Positions 34,689-47,695 of a DNA stretch of 64,000 bases are shown piece by piece. The notes beneath the pieces were generated by a model that made no database searches, was not told the DNA's origin, and saw nothing but the letters and a program-made list of their open reading frames with translations. This DNA is from Candidula unifasciata (lineage: Eukaryota; Mollusca; Gastropoda; Stylommatophora; Geomitridae), in contig CAJHNH020008542.1 of the NCBI GenBank assembly GCA_905116865.2, positions 124,001 to 188,000 on the forward strand. Direction: 5' to 3'. The translations under genes were made by a program, and so were the position numbers. The number at the start of each line of letters is the position of its first letter. Position 1 is the first letter of the stretch.

Positions 34689-35117
34689 TAGGAAAAGTCC
34701 GTCACAGTTATAGCGTAGATTTATAGGAACCATTGTTGCCATTGCGGGTATTGTGAAATCTCGTTACCAAGAACTCACATGAGGCGAACCCTTGGTTATA
34801 ATGAACATAATTTTGGTCCTAGAGAAATAACAATAATACATCTGGAAATATTATTATTTCGGTGTTAGGATGAATATGTTTTAACATGGACTTTACTAGA
34901 TTAAATTTGCTTTTTCATAGACGTTTAGCAGCCTAGAACCTATCTGCTGTTAGGTTGTTCTCGATTCCTATTCGTTGCAAGCAGGTTTTATAACACTAAA
35001 GATGGAACAAACGACACAAGCAATTACATGAGAATATACGTTGATGCAAATTAACATACATCAGCCTGAATAAACATTGTCTGCGTTTATTTTCTACAGT
35101 CTGTGTGCGACCCGTAG
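34689..35117. other. no recognisable feature
   Basis: AT-rich. 'ctccgttaggaaaagt' at 34685-34700 also occurs at 7247-7262, perhaps a small shared repeat. Confidence 0.35.
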
Positions 35118-35270
35118 AACAGATCAATCTGTGTCAGGTATGGTTGCTATGACACGACCAGTCAGTTTACTTACTCAGAAATCAATGAAGACAACCGCGA
35201 TATTGTGGACCAGGAAGGTTGTATGCAGTGCATAGTGATAGCTCAAACGTGGCCATGGGAACAACACCAG
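35118..35270 (+). CDS. candidate internal exon, unknown protein
   Basis: A 51-codon open frame between a possible acceptor (TAG at 35115-35117 behind the pyrimidine-rich 'tttattttctacagtctgtg') and a good donor CAG|GTAAAC at 35271. It encodes a cysteine- and acid-rich segment, including YDTTSQFTYSEINEDNRDI and DQEGCMQCIVIAQTWPWEQ. I recognise no family. The stronger acceptor at 35099 would put a stop in frame, which weakens the case. Chance ORF remains quite possible. Confidence 0.25.
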
Positions 35271-35364
35271 GTAAACATGTATATATAAATTAAATGTATT
35301 TGTTTCATAATTTAGTGTTCATGTGAGCTAGGCATGCCTTTAGTTTTAAAGTCAATGTATATGT

Positions 35365-35473
<109 letters not shown>

Positions 35474-35728
35474 TTTTTTTTTAAAGTTGAAAAGGTACCA
35501 AATTTAAAAGTACGTATAAAACTCTCTGGAGAAAATATTTAGCTTTTTTGTCAGATCGGTACTGCTGTATAGAGTTGACACACGGGAAACAACTAAAACA
35601 ATTACTTACAGACTATGAAAATTCATTTAGTGACACATCATATATACATAATTAAATGGTATTTAAACAATTTATATCAAGAATGTAGAGCTTTCGGAGA
35701 GAACTACAAACATTTATGTTAATCAAGA

Positions 35729-35730
<2 letters not shown>

Positions 35731-35786
<56 letters not shown>

Positions 35787-35813
35787 CGAGAAAGAGAGAG
35801 AAAGAGAGAGAGA
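35731..35813. repeat. (GA)n microsatellite
   Basis: GA run with GGCGAGAAA and GAAA interruptions at the right end. With the TC array at 35.4 kb it forms complementary arms about 260 bp apart. Confidence 0.95.
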
Positions 35814-36184
35814 ATACTGGAGTAGGATAGGGCAGACACGTAGAGAATCTGATTAAAAAAAAAATAAGTGCTCACTGAAACTCAGATGAATGAAGGCAGA
35901 TAGAACTAGGAGAACGAAAGTTTAGGGAAGCCAACAAGATGAGGAGGATGTAAGAGTGAGCTGCATGCGATACTAAAGGATAGAACCACAGGTGCGAGCT
36001 GACTGAGGGTCTATACGTCAGCTAGATTTCAGGGGCGAAAGAATAAAACAAGGAAGGCGTTGTTTATTTGATCTTCAGAAAAAAGTTCTTTTTTTTTTCT
36101 GCTACCCTTTGTCTCTCTCAACCAGCTCATGTCAAGTGACTTATTATAAATAAAAATTACATTCCTGTGTATGGGTGCCTGAGC
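35814..36184. other. no recognisable feature
   Basis: Nothing recognisable apart from short A and T runs. Confidence 0.4.
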
Positions 36185-36410
36185 CCATAGACAACAAAGT
36201 CATCATTTTTCGGCCACATTATGAGAAGGGTGAAAATGGAAGATCTGTGGAAGGAGGGAGAGAGGAAGACAAGGAGAAAAGATTCTTGACAGTCCTGTTG
36301 CATGGCATGGAGATTTGTCAGCACAAGAGCTGGTACATGCTGCAGGAAATCGCATAACCAGCCACGCCAGTCGGCAAGACACATAATGATGTTGCATGGG
36401 TGTCGTAGGG
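36185..36410 (+). mobile_element. LINE C-terminal tail
   Basis: The plus frame gives GHIMRRVKMEDLWKEGERKT, a stop, then MAWRFVSTRAGTCC and RQSARHIMMLHGCR. This matches the family order GH.MRR...E......G....RGRQR to the W..M..HA.RQGT end. Truncated and decayed. Confidence 0.6.
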
Positions 36411-36663
36411 CCGCAGCACACTGGTTTGTCCAGGGGTCTATAATGCTGGTAAGACAGCTCTGGCGCAGGACAACACATTCTATCCTTTACTCTCCTTTAC
36501 TAGTGGATCCTATAATGGTCTAACCATTCATGAATGCTTTTTCTACTTCTCGTTTCCGTAATATCTGTAAACATATCTTGGCACTCTTCCGAATACCGGT
36601 CCCAAATTATTCTCCATTAAAAAATCCTATTCAGGGCCTCAAGAGGTCATTTTTTAACCCTTA
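36411..36663. other. no recognisable feature
   Basis: Short spacer between LINE and SINE-E debris. Confidence 0.35.
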
Positions 36664-36980
36664 ACAGGGCGGTTGGCACGTTGTGTTGTGGTTTACAGCT
36701 AGATGGCGAAATATGCGCCTTTCGCTTGTTCTTGTGGTTCACAGCTAGGCTGCGATAGCGGCGGCGAGATGTTCAATGATAATGTCACGGGTAGGTAAAC
36801 TTCGTTCTTTTCGTTCACCCTTGAAAGTATGGTTCTCACGTTGTGTTGTGGTTTACAGCTAGGCTGCGATATCTGCGCCCTTTGCCCCAAAGCATCCGAT
36901 TTCAGCAGTCCTATTTAGTCGCCTTTTACAACTTTTATGTGGCAGTGGATCTATTTTTTCTTTCCCCTAAAATATTTGGA
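36664..36980 (+). mobile_element. SINE-E cluster, three partial copies
   Basis: 'tggtttacagctagatggcg' (36690), 'tggttcacagctaggctgcg' (36737) and 'tggtttacagctaggctgcg' (36848) mark three heads within 160 bp. The last continues with 'atatctgcgccctttgcccc', 'ttagtcgccttttacaac' and 'ttctttcccctaaa'. The tail motif is the one seen in SINE-C. Confidence 0.65.
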
Positions 36981-37484
36981 CCTGGACCCCCGCAAGGGCA
37001 GTAATGGGTAATGTAAACAATGGATCAAAAATCATTCACGTCGCTTCAATGGATCGAACTCTATTCCTCCCCAAGCCGCTTAAACAATGGATCTAAATCT
37101 ATTCTTTTCCACGTCGCTTCTATGGATCGAAAACGATTCCTCCCCACGGCGCTTAACTTAACGTCTAAACATTGATATCCAGCGAGCAATAACGGCACAA
37201 ATGGAAACTGATCTTGATGGCCTAAACGGTTTTACTACATAACCTCCTAAGAGACGTTTTTGGGCAGTGAATAATTTGGGACCGGTATTCGGAAGAGTGC
37301 CAGACGTTCTAACCAGCATGATATGTTTTTGTGTATGTTTATTCGACGGACCAACATCACGGAACACGGGTGTAACCCATAAGTGCTCTGTTATACCTCT
37401 AACTCAAGCCTGAATCTGAAGGTTCTCAGCGCAGTGCACGAATTCCGATCTGCCTTCTAATACACAATGTAGCATACATAGGTG
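36981..37484. other. no recognisable feature; small duplication
   Basis: 'atggatc.aaatc' and 'cacgtcgctt' style segments recur at about 37015-37150, suggesting an old local duplication. No gene is seen. Confidence 0.35.
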
Positions 37485-37860
37485 ACACCAACTCAAACCA
37501 TATCATTCTTTCCTTTGCTATCGTATGCAGCTCTCCCCATGGCCTTCACATCTATTAAACTTTACTCTACAGCTCCCTTGTCCACGTGTGTTTTGGTCTT
37601 CCTTTATTTTTATGCCCCTGGGGGTTCCAGTGAAAATATATTCTAGTTGTATTGTTCTTTTCTTCACCTCTTGGTCCACAGGAACTTATTTAGTTTTCTC
37701 CCAAAGCTCTTCATTAGTGATTTTCTTATACCATTTAATTCCATGTATTCTGCGCATGCACCAGTTAATGAATGTTTGTAGTTTACTAGTAACTGTCTTA
37801 GTTGTTCTCCATATCGTAATTTTTGTGGAAATTATTGATACGTAGATTAATAAAGTAGGT
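37485..37860 (-). mobile_element. LINE C-terminal fragment
   Basis: Minus frames give TKTVTSKLQTFINWCMRRIH, GIKWYKKITNEELWEKTK, VDQEVKKRTIQLEYIF, then FHWNPQGHKNKGRPKHTWTR and SCIR. The TNEELWE.T, WNPQG...GRP..TW series is the canonical RT tail. Two or more frameshifts. Confidence 0.68.
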
Positions 37861-38049
37861 ATAGATAATGTTATGTTTACTTATTCGTACCGTTTGGCAA
37901 ATAAGCTTTGACTGGGCGATGAACAGGCCATTAGAAATTCTGGGTCTCTGGAAAAGTACAAAGAAAACGGTCATAGTTCCTGAAAAAAAAAAAAATTAAA
38001 TGCAGAGGTACTGGAAAGACAGAATTAAAATGTAATTATTGAAAAAAAA

Positions 38050-38262
38050 GTAAAGGTCCCTTTTCCACACCTTTAAGCTTACTGGGCATATAGGGCTAGA
38101 TCTATATTTTATACACCAGTCGGTACTCGTTGGAGGTTGGGATCAACATCACACAGGTAAATTAGAACTACTGAAAGAAAAACAAGGAAACGGGACAATT
38201 GAAATTATTTCGCAATAATAAATGGACCCTCTTCCCCGCCCTTGGGCATATTGGGCATACAT
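38050..38262 (-). mobile_element. SINE-A fragments, two
   Basis: 38050-38160 carries 'aaaggtcccttttccacacc', 'gggctagatctatattttat' and 'ccagtcggtactcgttggag'. 38219-38262 has 'gaccctcttccccgcccttg' and 'ggcatattgggcata'. Both lack the tRNA head. Confidence 0.65.
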
Positions 38263-38865
38263 AGCAGATGCGTGCGTGCAGTTAATCCTTTCCGTTCTGC
38301 TACATGAAAGAGACCCTGTTCAGCCTCCTGTGAAGTTATAACTAGGCATCTGTAACTGCCACGCCATCCAGGCGTCACTTGTTCTCTTTTAGAAGTAAGG
38401 AACAAACGAATTGGGAACTTATTGTTTTCATCAGGTTCATCCGGAAATATACCCCACTATTCTCAAATACCAAATGTCAAAAAAACTATTTAAAAAAAAA
38501 AAAAAAAAATTATTTAAAATACTTCCACCCCCACCCCTGCGCTCCTCCCAGCCCTAATAATTTTGCAGCACATGACATTGTCACCCACAAAAAATACTGG
38601 CATAGCCCTCTTGCCAATTTTCTAGCGTATGGAGTTCAGCCTGTTTAAGAAATTTGGGGAGGGACTCAAGGCGCATGAGCTCCAGGATTGTAGCTCAGAC
38701 GTTAACAAATCTAATATACGAAGCCAGAGCGCTGTTTCTTATAGATGAAGTCCAGTGTAGCCGCGATATCACTGGGAGATATTTTTGGAGGACAGCCAGG
38801 AAATGACCGACGCCTGTCTGTGTGTGAGCAATGCGAATTTTTTTCCCAGGGGGAGGGGGGGGGGG
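38263..38865. other. no recognisable feature
   Basis: A run of A at 38491-38508 and C-rich stretches. No gene is seen. Confidence 0.4.
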
Positions 38866-39075
38866 AATGAGAGGGTTGGCTCAGGGAGGGCGGGGAGGGG
38901 GGTGGTGAACATGAGAGGGTTGGCTCAGGGAGGGCGGGGGAGGGGGGGTGGGGAACATGAGAGGGTTGGTTCAGGGAGGGTGGGGGAGGGGGTGGGGAAC
39001 ATGAGAGGGTTGGCTCAGAGAGGGTGGGGTAGGGGGTGGGGAACATAAGAGGGTTGGCTCAGGGAGGGTGGGGGT
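38866..39075. repeat. G-rich minisatellite, about 44 bp x 4-5
   Basis: 'atgagagggttggctcaggg' followed by 'agggcggggaggggggtgg' recurs four to five times with 42-46 bp spacing. The plus strand has many runs of three or more G, so G-quadruplex formation is plausible. Confidence 0.88.
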
Positions 39076-39328
39076 CATATCATCGCATCCTTCACAGAGA
39101 TGTGAATGCCGATTGCAAAAAAAAAATGTTTGTTGTTTGTAATTCGTCCTCTCCTGGATGGCAGACTGTAGGATACAAACCTCTAGAATGAGAATATCAC
39201 ACACACACACAAAACCCGATAAGCCCCGTTAAGCCCTATGGCTATACTGGGCGGGGGAGGGGAGGGGGGGGGGGGGGAGAAACATAGAAAGATAGAGAGA
39301 AAGCGAAAAAGGAACGAACTTCTTGCTC

Positions 39329-39386
39329 CAAAGGGTCACAAATTGAGCACACTGGTCCGTCTTACATTTGACTCTTTCAAACAGAT
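39329..39386 (+). repeat. dispersed repeat R6, copy 1
   Basis: 'aaagggtcacaaattgagca', 'gtcttacatttgactctttc' and aaaca, just left of a GACA/GATA array. Shared with 40160 and 47395. Confidence 0.6.
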
Positions 39387-39399
39387 AGAGTGGGGAGAG

Positions 39400-40159
<760 letters not shown>

Positions 40160-40222
40160 TAACTTTGTTTTTAAAGGGTCACTAATTGGGTACGTAGAGG
40201 TGTCTTACATTCGGGCCTTCCG

Positions 40223-40301
<79 letters not shown>

Positions 40302-40380
40302 AGGGAGAAACAGAGTGACAGTACGAGGGAGAGAAAGAGTGTATGTTAGAGAACGAAACACCCATCTTTCATACAGTTAA
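40160..40380 (+). repeat. dispersed repeat R6, copy 2, split by (GA)n
   Basis: 'actttgtttttaaagggtca', 'ctaattgggtacgtag' and 'acattcgggccttccgaaca' are followed by about 75 bp of GA, GGGA and other units. 'acacccatctttcatacag' at 40357-40375 then continues the repeat as in the 47.4-kb copy ('acacccgtctttcacactg'). Confidence 0.7.
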
Positions 40381-40382
40381 AA

Positions 40383-40622
40383 AGTTAGTTGCGTATCCTT
40401 TACAGGACGTTGCAGAATTAACGCCAGCATTTTTATAGCTGTTGTGGTTTATCTAGGCCAAAGTACCGTCCAGTAGTTTGCCATTTTTTTTTACTGGACG
40501 GTCGACTACTGTAGAAACCAATGCAAGGCGCAAGGCCCGCAGCTGGGAACGAAACCCGCACCCCGACATTACGAAGCGCGCTCGCAACGCCGAAGCTAGG
40601 ATGCCGACATAGTAGTTGTATG
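40383..40622 (-). mobile_element. SINE-B copy, best preserved
   Basis: It runs from 'agttagttgcgtatccttta' to 'ctaggatgccgaca'. On the minus strand the head has an A-box-like TAGCTTCGGCGTTGCGAG and a B-box-like GGGTTTCGTTCCC, then 'gcgggccttgcgccttgcat' and 'atggcaaactactggacgg'. The head is the same tRNA type as in SINE-C. Confidence 0.75.
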
Positions 40623-40724
40623 TTGTCAATAAAGCATGTTATGATCACATAATAATATGCATATTATCAATACAAGCAACAACACAAAAGCACGGGTGAT
40701 AAAAAGCATGCGCACGGTCGCGCG

Positions 40725-40920
40725 CATCGCACACACACAAACACACGCAAACCCACTCACTTACACACGCATATGCACCTGCATACACACCCATCCACAT
40801 ACACACATACCTACTTACCTACCTACATGCATATACACATACATTCACACACATACATACAGACTCACATACAAACACACTCACATACATACAGACACAC
40901 CTACATAGAGAGAGACAGAG

Positions 40921-40982
<62 letters not shown>
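40725..40982. repeat. compound CA/ACAT-rich, (GA)n and poly-G tract
   Basis: Imperfect ACAC and ACATAC units to about 40905, then GA to 40974, then 11 G. Confidence 0.92.
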
Positions 40983-40984
<2 letters not shown>

Positions 40985-41494
40985 GTGGCGTCCACGTATT
41001 AGACTAACTATTTTGCCTTCTACTGTGTAGTGGTTGACTAGTTGTGAACGCAATTTCACAATCCGAAAAAAAAAAATTTGGCAGTAAAGTGCATGTGATT
41101 TCAAATTGACCACTTTATGTCGATTTTCTCAACTCATGAGCATCATACCATTCAGAAAGTAACAGAAAACTACTGAACGCGCCAGCGGCTGTTGCTTTAC
41201 ACAAGTATTACAACACAATTATCGACATGTCCCACCCTTTAGAAAAGGCTTTGTGTGTACACTAAGGCTAAAGACGTAGTTCTGTCTTTATAGCAAACAA
41301 GTCAAATTGTAAAGCCTATTAAGGCGTAGACCTAAAACCGGATACGTCTCGATATCAGGAAAATAGCTGGCGACAGTAACTGTGTTTGGCCCCAATGATA
41401 ACGTTTGACGCTTTGCACCAGTTTAGTTACCAGCGATTCTCAAACTGTATTTATTTGGTTTACATCTTGTTATATTGAGGCACACAGGCACACA
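40983..41494. other. no recognisable feature
   Basis: Nothing recognisable between the two microsatellite blocks. Confidence 0.4.
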
Positions 41495-41495
41495 C

Positions 41496-42366
<871 letters not shown>

Positions 42367-42367
42367 A

Positions 42368-42831
42368 TCTACCAAGAACTGGCATCCCAGCACTTAGAGC
42401 ATTTCCATAACCGCTCTGTACCTATCTCTAGCCGACAACGCAACTTTCCAGTACCAGTGGTGTCAGTGGCCATCTGATTATATGTCCGTCTTTCCTTTTC
42501 TCTGAGCGACGAATATCGGCCAGTTTCCCTCTTCACTCACCCTCACCAGAATGCGATAATAAATGTTATGTTCCCAACCGAACAGGTATTTTTATAAAGC
42601 CTTAATCACGCCTGCCCTAATATGCATCAGTATTCCACCAAGTTGTGCAGAGCCAGCAAGTCTGTCCACCTGTTCATTTTCCAACACACTGCCTTACACT
42701 GGAGAAAAGATCCGGACACTGCTCTTCACACTTGACCTTAGAAGCGAAGCATGCCACTCTGTACAAAGTTTCCTGTCATCACCTTCCTCGGTATGCTTTC
42801 AGAGTCAGTTACAATTACAATGTGAGCGCGC

Positions 42832-42878
<47 letters not shown>

Positions 42879-43060
42879 GTGTTTCTAGCCAGCGGAAACC
42901 TTCAGTGACCGCCTCCAACTCCCTTCTGACGCATGATGTTCTGGTATCATATGCTACGCTCTCCTGCACCAAGCGTCGACCACTAGCTTTTGTCAGGATC
43001 TACCAGGTACTTTTTTTGCCTTTTGACACTGAGCTATCTGTATAAATAATCACATCAAAC
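42368..43060 (-). mobile_element. RNase H LINE fragment (complete RNase H, colinear)
   Basis: Read on the minus strand from 43060: DVIIYTDSSVSKGKKSTW (first catalytic D), then RRLVQESVAYDTRTSC, RRELEAVTEGFRWLET (second catalytic E), the GT/CA microsatellite, IVTDSES (third catalytic D), TEWHASLL, VRIFSP, NEQVDRLAGSAQ (last D) and a terminal W.C..C motif near 42400. The canonical TDGS reads TDSS. Frameshifts and stops are present. It belongs to the family at 1.4, 9.1 and 47.9 kb. Confidence 0.75.
42829..42875. repeat. (GT)n microsatellite inside RNase H coding sequence
   Basis: About 45 bp of GT/GC units, located between codons for WLET and VIVTDSES on the minus strand. Confidence 0.95.
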
Positions 43061-43439
43061 AAGCCAGCATTATCTTGAATATTCATTGCTGAATTTTCAC
43101 CTCTCTGGCACTTGCTGGGCACTCCCTGTTTACGCGCCTCAATGTGATTATGGCCCTACTTAAGTCTGGCTGCTTTGCTGGCACTTTGACCAACTCCCCT
43201 CCTCGCCTAATATTCTCCAGGATACAAACCTGTCTGATCGCTGCCTCTGCCTGGCCCACCCATGACTTCCCTCATATCAGCCGCAGACCCTTATCTGCAT
43301 CGACAGAGAGTCTTAGCCTTAGTCTTAATCGAGGTTTAAATTTGCCTTAATCGGGTTGCCCCATACTTGCTCCGTTCCTGTGCCAGTGAATGTCTGCAAC
43401 CGAAGTATGATGGGTGTGGTGTCATAGCGTTTCCTAAGT
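43061..43439. other. probably more LINE sequence upstream of the RNase H; not resolved
   Basis: The minus strand near 43340-43080 has short frames (KSWVGQAEAAIRQVCILENI) suggestive of the linker between RT and RNase H. Too decayed to assign. Confidence 0.35.
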
Positions 43440-43765
43440 GAAATAATCTAAAGCGCATGCCAGGTGATATTCAGTAGCGATTTCAATGCCGGAGGAAGCC
43501 AGTGGGGAAACATCCACTCTAATTCACAAGGTGACGACCTGGAGGAGGCACTGGTAGACACTGATGTTGTATGTCTCAAAGATGGCAGAACTTACTCGAC
43601 CAAGCCCTACGTCGTGGGGACACAGATTTTGGCACTTGTTACCCCAACTCTGACCTCCATATGTCAATAGGACGTCCTTTGCTACCATGGCACTGACCAC
43701 CCACCATGTGTACTGCTGCTAAAGAAACGCAAACTGCTAACCCACTTGATGCAAGGAAACATTTT

Positions 43766-44765
43766 ATATGACACTAGCTGTACCCGGCCACGCGTTGCTG
43801 TGGCATAGTTTGGCTAAATGAAAATGGAAAGCTATGAAATTTCAGTGTAACCGTGCAATCGAAAAGTTAAAAAATGCAATCATAAGTATGCGAAATTGTC
43901 AAATTTAATTATCAAATGGTTTAGCCATTTACTTGTCTTTTTTGTTTAGTATTAAGGGCAACACTGCTAGTGCTGTCACCACGACAGAGCAGATGAGGAT
44001 ATTATTTTAGTCCGGGGTAAAAAAAAAAATTAACTATTGCGTATTTGAACCCTGGTCTCCCGCACGGTAACCCAGTGTTCTAACCATTCGACCAAGCAGC
44101 CACTTAATCGGAGCACCGAAAAGAGAACTAAACTATTAGAGATGTGTGTCCCTACTACTGTGTCCCGATTATAACACAACTCAAAACCGCAGGCAATTGT
44201 TTTCTCGTAGACAGATACTCCAGATATATTAATGAAACGACACAACAATAGAAATAGCACGTGTCTAACACGGTTAATGAAGTTTATGTCGCAGTCAATG
44301 TCTGCGCCGACGTCGAGATAGTCCTTGATGCCCCACCCCCCTCGAAGGTTGTTTGAAAAAAAAAACAGAAAATAGAAATCGTGTTTAATATGGTTATTGT
44401 GGCAAATATAGAGATAGTCTTGTTTGCTGTACCACGACCTACTCTATGTATTAAAGAAGGCGTTGGCTGCACGTAACTCGCAGGCGAATGGTGGAAGCCT
44501 TGCGTTCTTACTACGGCGCATGCGCAATTACTAACGTGGCTATAATTAGAAATAACTAAAATTATAAATATTAGTTTCGAATATTATGGCATAAATTGTC
44601 GTAAACTATCTCTAACAATGACAGGTTGAATTTCAAACCATGATGGTTCAACATCCGGTATCAAAACAAACATATCCTGAAAATTTCAGCTAAATCGGTT
44701 CAGTAGTTTCCGAGTCTATAGGGGACAAACAAACACACAAACATTGATTTTTATATATATAGATT
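43766..44765 (+). mobile_element. 1-kb non-autonomous element inserted in the LINE
   Basis: It begins 'actagctgtacccggccacg' and ends 'tttttatatatatagatt', with 'aatcggttcagtagtttccg' before the end. Start and end motifs of this kind occur in many protostome genomes, where they mark a short non-autonomous retroelement. The LINE coding sequence stops at 43765 and resumes at about 44766, so this is the younger insertion. It holds a tRNA-like SINE head at 44030-44103 (minus). Confidence 0.65.
44030..44103 (-). mobile_element. tRNA-like SINE head
   Basis: The minus strand contains TTGGTCGAATGGTTAGAAC (A box region) and AGACCAGGGTTCAAATAC (B box region) at tRNA spacing. The 3' side does not pair with the start to form an acceptor stem, so I call it SINE-derived rather than a functional tRNA. 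Confidence 0.5.
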
Positions 44766-46990
44766 ACTGGCAATGACGTTACTAACAGAGTCAGAAGAAC
44801 AGCTGCCAAAATCATTCGATACAAGAATTCTAGATCACAACCTCTATAGTGGAATACGGAAGTGGAGAAATACTGGCAGGCAAAGAGGCAGCCAGTCAGA
44901 GAATGGCAAAAGAAAATAAAAATCGCGGAAGACCGGCAGCAAGCATGAGTTCAATACCCTAATTCAAACCATGCAAGAAACAACACATCTTTTCAAAACT
45001 GTAGCATGATAGAGCATAAAGGTAAAATGTGAAGAGTTCTGTGAGAGTTGGCGTTTACAAATCACTCAAGCTTTCGTGGCGGCTACATCAATCTATGACT
45101 GGTATACCAAGACAATATAATTTGCCTGACATTCAGGAACATGATGGTAATTGGCACAGAAAGGATGAAAGCAAAAGCCTATTACTTTTCGACTGGTGTT
45201 TGTAACAAACAAACCATACAGATACTGAGAAGACAGCATTAAAGGATCTTTGAAAGACTATTATTTCTGAACAAGAGATCTATATCACTGTAATTGAAAT
45301 AATCGACATCCTTGAGGAAAAAAAAAAAAAAAAAAAAAAAAAGAAAAAAATTAAAAATAAAGCACAGCACCGGATCCAGACAAAGTCCGATATAAAGAAT
45401 TTTCTAAACATACCAACGAGGAACTATCAGAACTTTGCAATGAATACTCTATAGCTTAAGTAAATGAAATATTTGTTCAAATTTTTTAATACCTTTACCT
45501 AAACCTGGCAAAGAACCAATTTATATAAGCGGCTACAAAATTATTAGAATGAACAGGCAGACTCAACACTGTAAGGATATCGACAACATAGAGTAATGCT
45601 GCCGTTTTTGCGTACGACGTCTTTGAAGGTTTCCATGCGCTGTGACATCAGACTTGGAAGATGCACACAACAAGGTTCCCTTTGAAAAACTAACACAGCA
45701 GCTTCTAAAGATCAGCATTTCCCCACACTCCAAGTGTTCAAGGTGGATCTCTGAGCTGAAAAACCATACACCCTGGATTACCCCAGGGATCACTTTTATC
45801 ACCAGCCCTCTTCGATATTTTCACTATTGATGTGACAAATATCAAATCCCAGGTGAAGGAAGAACACTCTCATACGCTGATGACATACCGCCAAGGCACA
45901 CACAAGGGCAGAATTATAGAAGAACTGGCAATCCTCGCCCTCAGCAAGATACAAATCGTTAACCTGGAAAAGGTGCAAAATGAAGCGATGCGCATCATAC
46001 TTGGCTGCACCAAAGACACCTCACGTTGCGTAGTGAGATACCTACTAGATCTTCCAGATATAAACAGAAGGCTTGAAATGCGTCAACTGTGCCCCTGCCT
46101 CAGAATCACTGAGGTCTTTACACATCCACTGCACTATGAGCGAAATAGGCGTGAAGGCAAAAAAAAAAAAAAAAAAAATAAATGAGGCCAGTCTTGGTTG
46201 GACCGTGCAGAGGCAGTCCTTCAAGACATAAACCTTGGAGAGGTATGGATACCCATACCACATGAATACAAGCAGTAATTTGTGATGGTTATCACCTTGA
46301 CAAGACTGTCGTGGTTTGGCGCCACCACTTGCTGATGCAGAAGTGAAAGCATTGGCAGAAAAGCACACATCACCGGATGATGCTGTGATATATACAGAAG
46401 GTTCTGTAATTAGTGATAAGCGAAGTACATGGGCTTTCAAGAATAAAAGGGAAAATCATGACAGAAGACAGTGGAGCCTTTGCTTCTACCACCAGCATTA
46501 TGACAATAAAGGTCATGGCTGTGACAAAGGCCCTCCTAGTATGGCTAAAAAACTCAGAAGCACACCAATGCATGCTTTCTTAGCGACTCAACGAGCATGC
46601 TAAAGAAGTCAAGGCGGATAACATACAGAAACAGTGGCTTCATCTAATTCAGCACGCAGCATTTTGCTAAATCACCATCATGTTTATCCCAAGAAATGCT
46701 GATGTGAAAAACAGCGAGAGAGCAGAGGCTATAGCTGGCAGTGCGACTACCAGGAATGGGCCCTCTATGGATAATAAAGACATCATCAATGCCATACGAG
46801 GAACTAAAGGCTATGAGGCTATCAGTTTCGTGGAAAATCATTTTTAACTCAATTGACGACATATCCTGGGTATCGTAATTGGAGCCGCGAGACAGGAAAA
46901 CCATGCGGGAGCCATCCATCGTTATATCGACCAGAACAGAATGGGAGTTGTTAGCCTAAAACACTGAGGGACTCAGGGGAAGATCGGAGC

Positions 46991-47394
46991 ACTAATGGTC
47001 ATGACAAAAAAAAAAAAAAAAACCAACAACAACAAAAAACTAGGGAACAAACAGTTATTTAGAGAACAATCCAGGAATAAGCGAACGCAATATATGCATA
47101 TGGCAGTTGCTAGAGGCGCCAAAGCCAACAGTCGCCACTAGAAATGCAGGTTGGGGTTCATAGAAGTAGTTGGGCACGATACGCTGTCATACATACGTAG
47201 AATTATTACATATTTCAAGACAATTTGACCACTTCGTCAGGAGACTGAAAAATGAGTGGTGCCAAAACAAGGTGCAGTACAGTTTCGCATCTGTAAGGAA
47301 CACGCAGAAATAACAAAAACAAAATGGATGGACAGGAAATATACCACCAACCTGTTGTAAGTATCGACAAGAGAAAGATAAAGAGAGAGAGAGC
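46991..47394. other. LINE 3' flank; no recognisable feature
   Basis: Poly-A at 47006-47022 may be the 3' tail of the LINE. The rest is unremarkable. Confidence 0.4.
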
Positions 47395-47489
47395 GAACGA
47401 ACGACCAAACTTTATTTTTAAAGGGTTACAAATTGGGTACGCGGGCCTGTCTAACATTCGGCCCTTCCAAACACCCGTCTTTCACACTG

Positions 47490-47524
<35 letters not shown>

Positions 47525-47604
47525 GAGACAGAGAGAGACAGAGAGAGACAGAGAGAGACAGGCAGAGAGAGAGAAAGAAAGAAAAAAGAAAGAGAGAGAG
47601 AGAC

Positions 47605-47690
<86 letters not shown>

Positions 47691-47695
47691 TGACA
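47395..47695 (+). repeat. dispersed repeat R6, copy 3, with (GA)n/(GACA)n tract
   Basis: 'aactttatttttaaagggtt', 'acaaattgggtacgcgggcc', 'acattcggcccttccaaaca' and 'cccgtctttcacactg', then about 210 bp of GA, GAAA and GACA units. Confidence 0.75.

Larger units (their letters stand above)
43440..46990 (+). mobile_element. near-complete but decayed RNase H LINE, interrupted
   Basis: Domain order fits jockey/I-type elements. Endonuclease C-terminal part at 43460-43765: SDFNAGGSQWGN, LEEALVDTDVVCLKDG, GTDHPP (where SDH is usual). RT after the insertion: AAKIIRYKNSRSQPL, PKPGKEP near 45500, LEDAHNKVPFEKLTQQLLKI, GLPQGSLLSPALF (about 45775), YADD (45873-45884). Then KVQNEAMRIILGCTKDTS and LPDINRRLEMRQL. 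RNase H: DDAVIYTEGSVISDKRSTWA (46378-46438), WLHLIQHAAF, NADVKNSERAEAIAGSA. TDG is changed to TEG, losing the first catalytic aspartate. Many frameshifts and stops; GLPQG and YADD are in different frames. Confidence 0.75.

Noticed and set aside
44030..44103. functional tRNA gene on the minus strand
   Set aside because: A- and B-box-like parts are present, but the acceptor stem does not pair and no CCA-side terminator follows; it is better explained as a SINE head.
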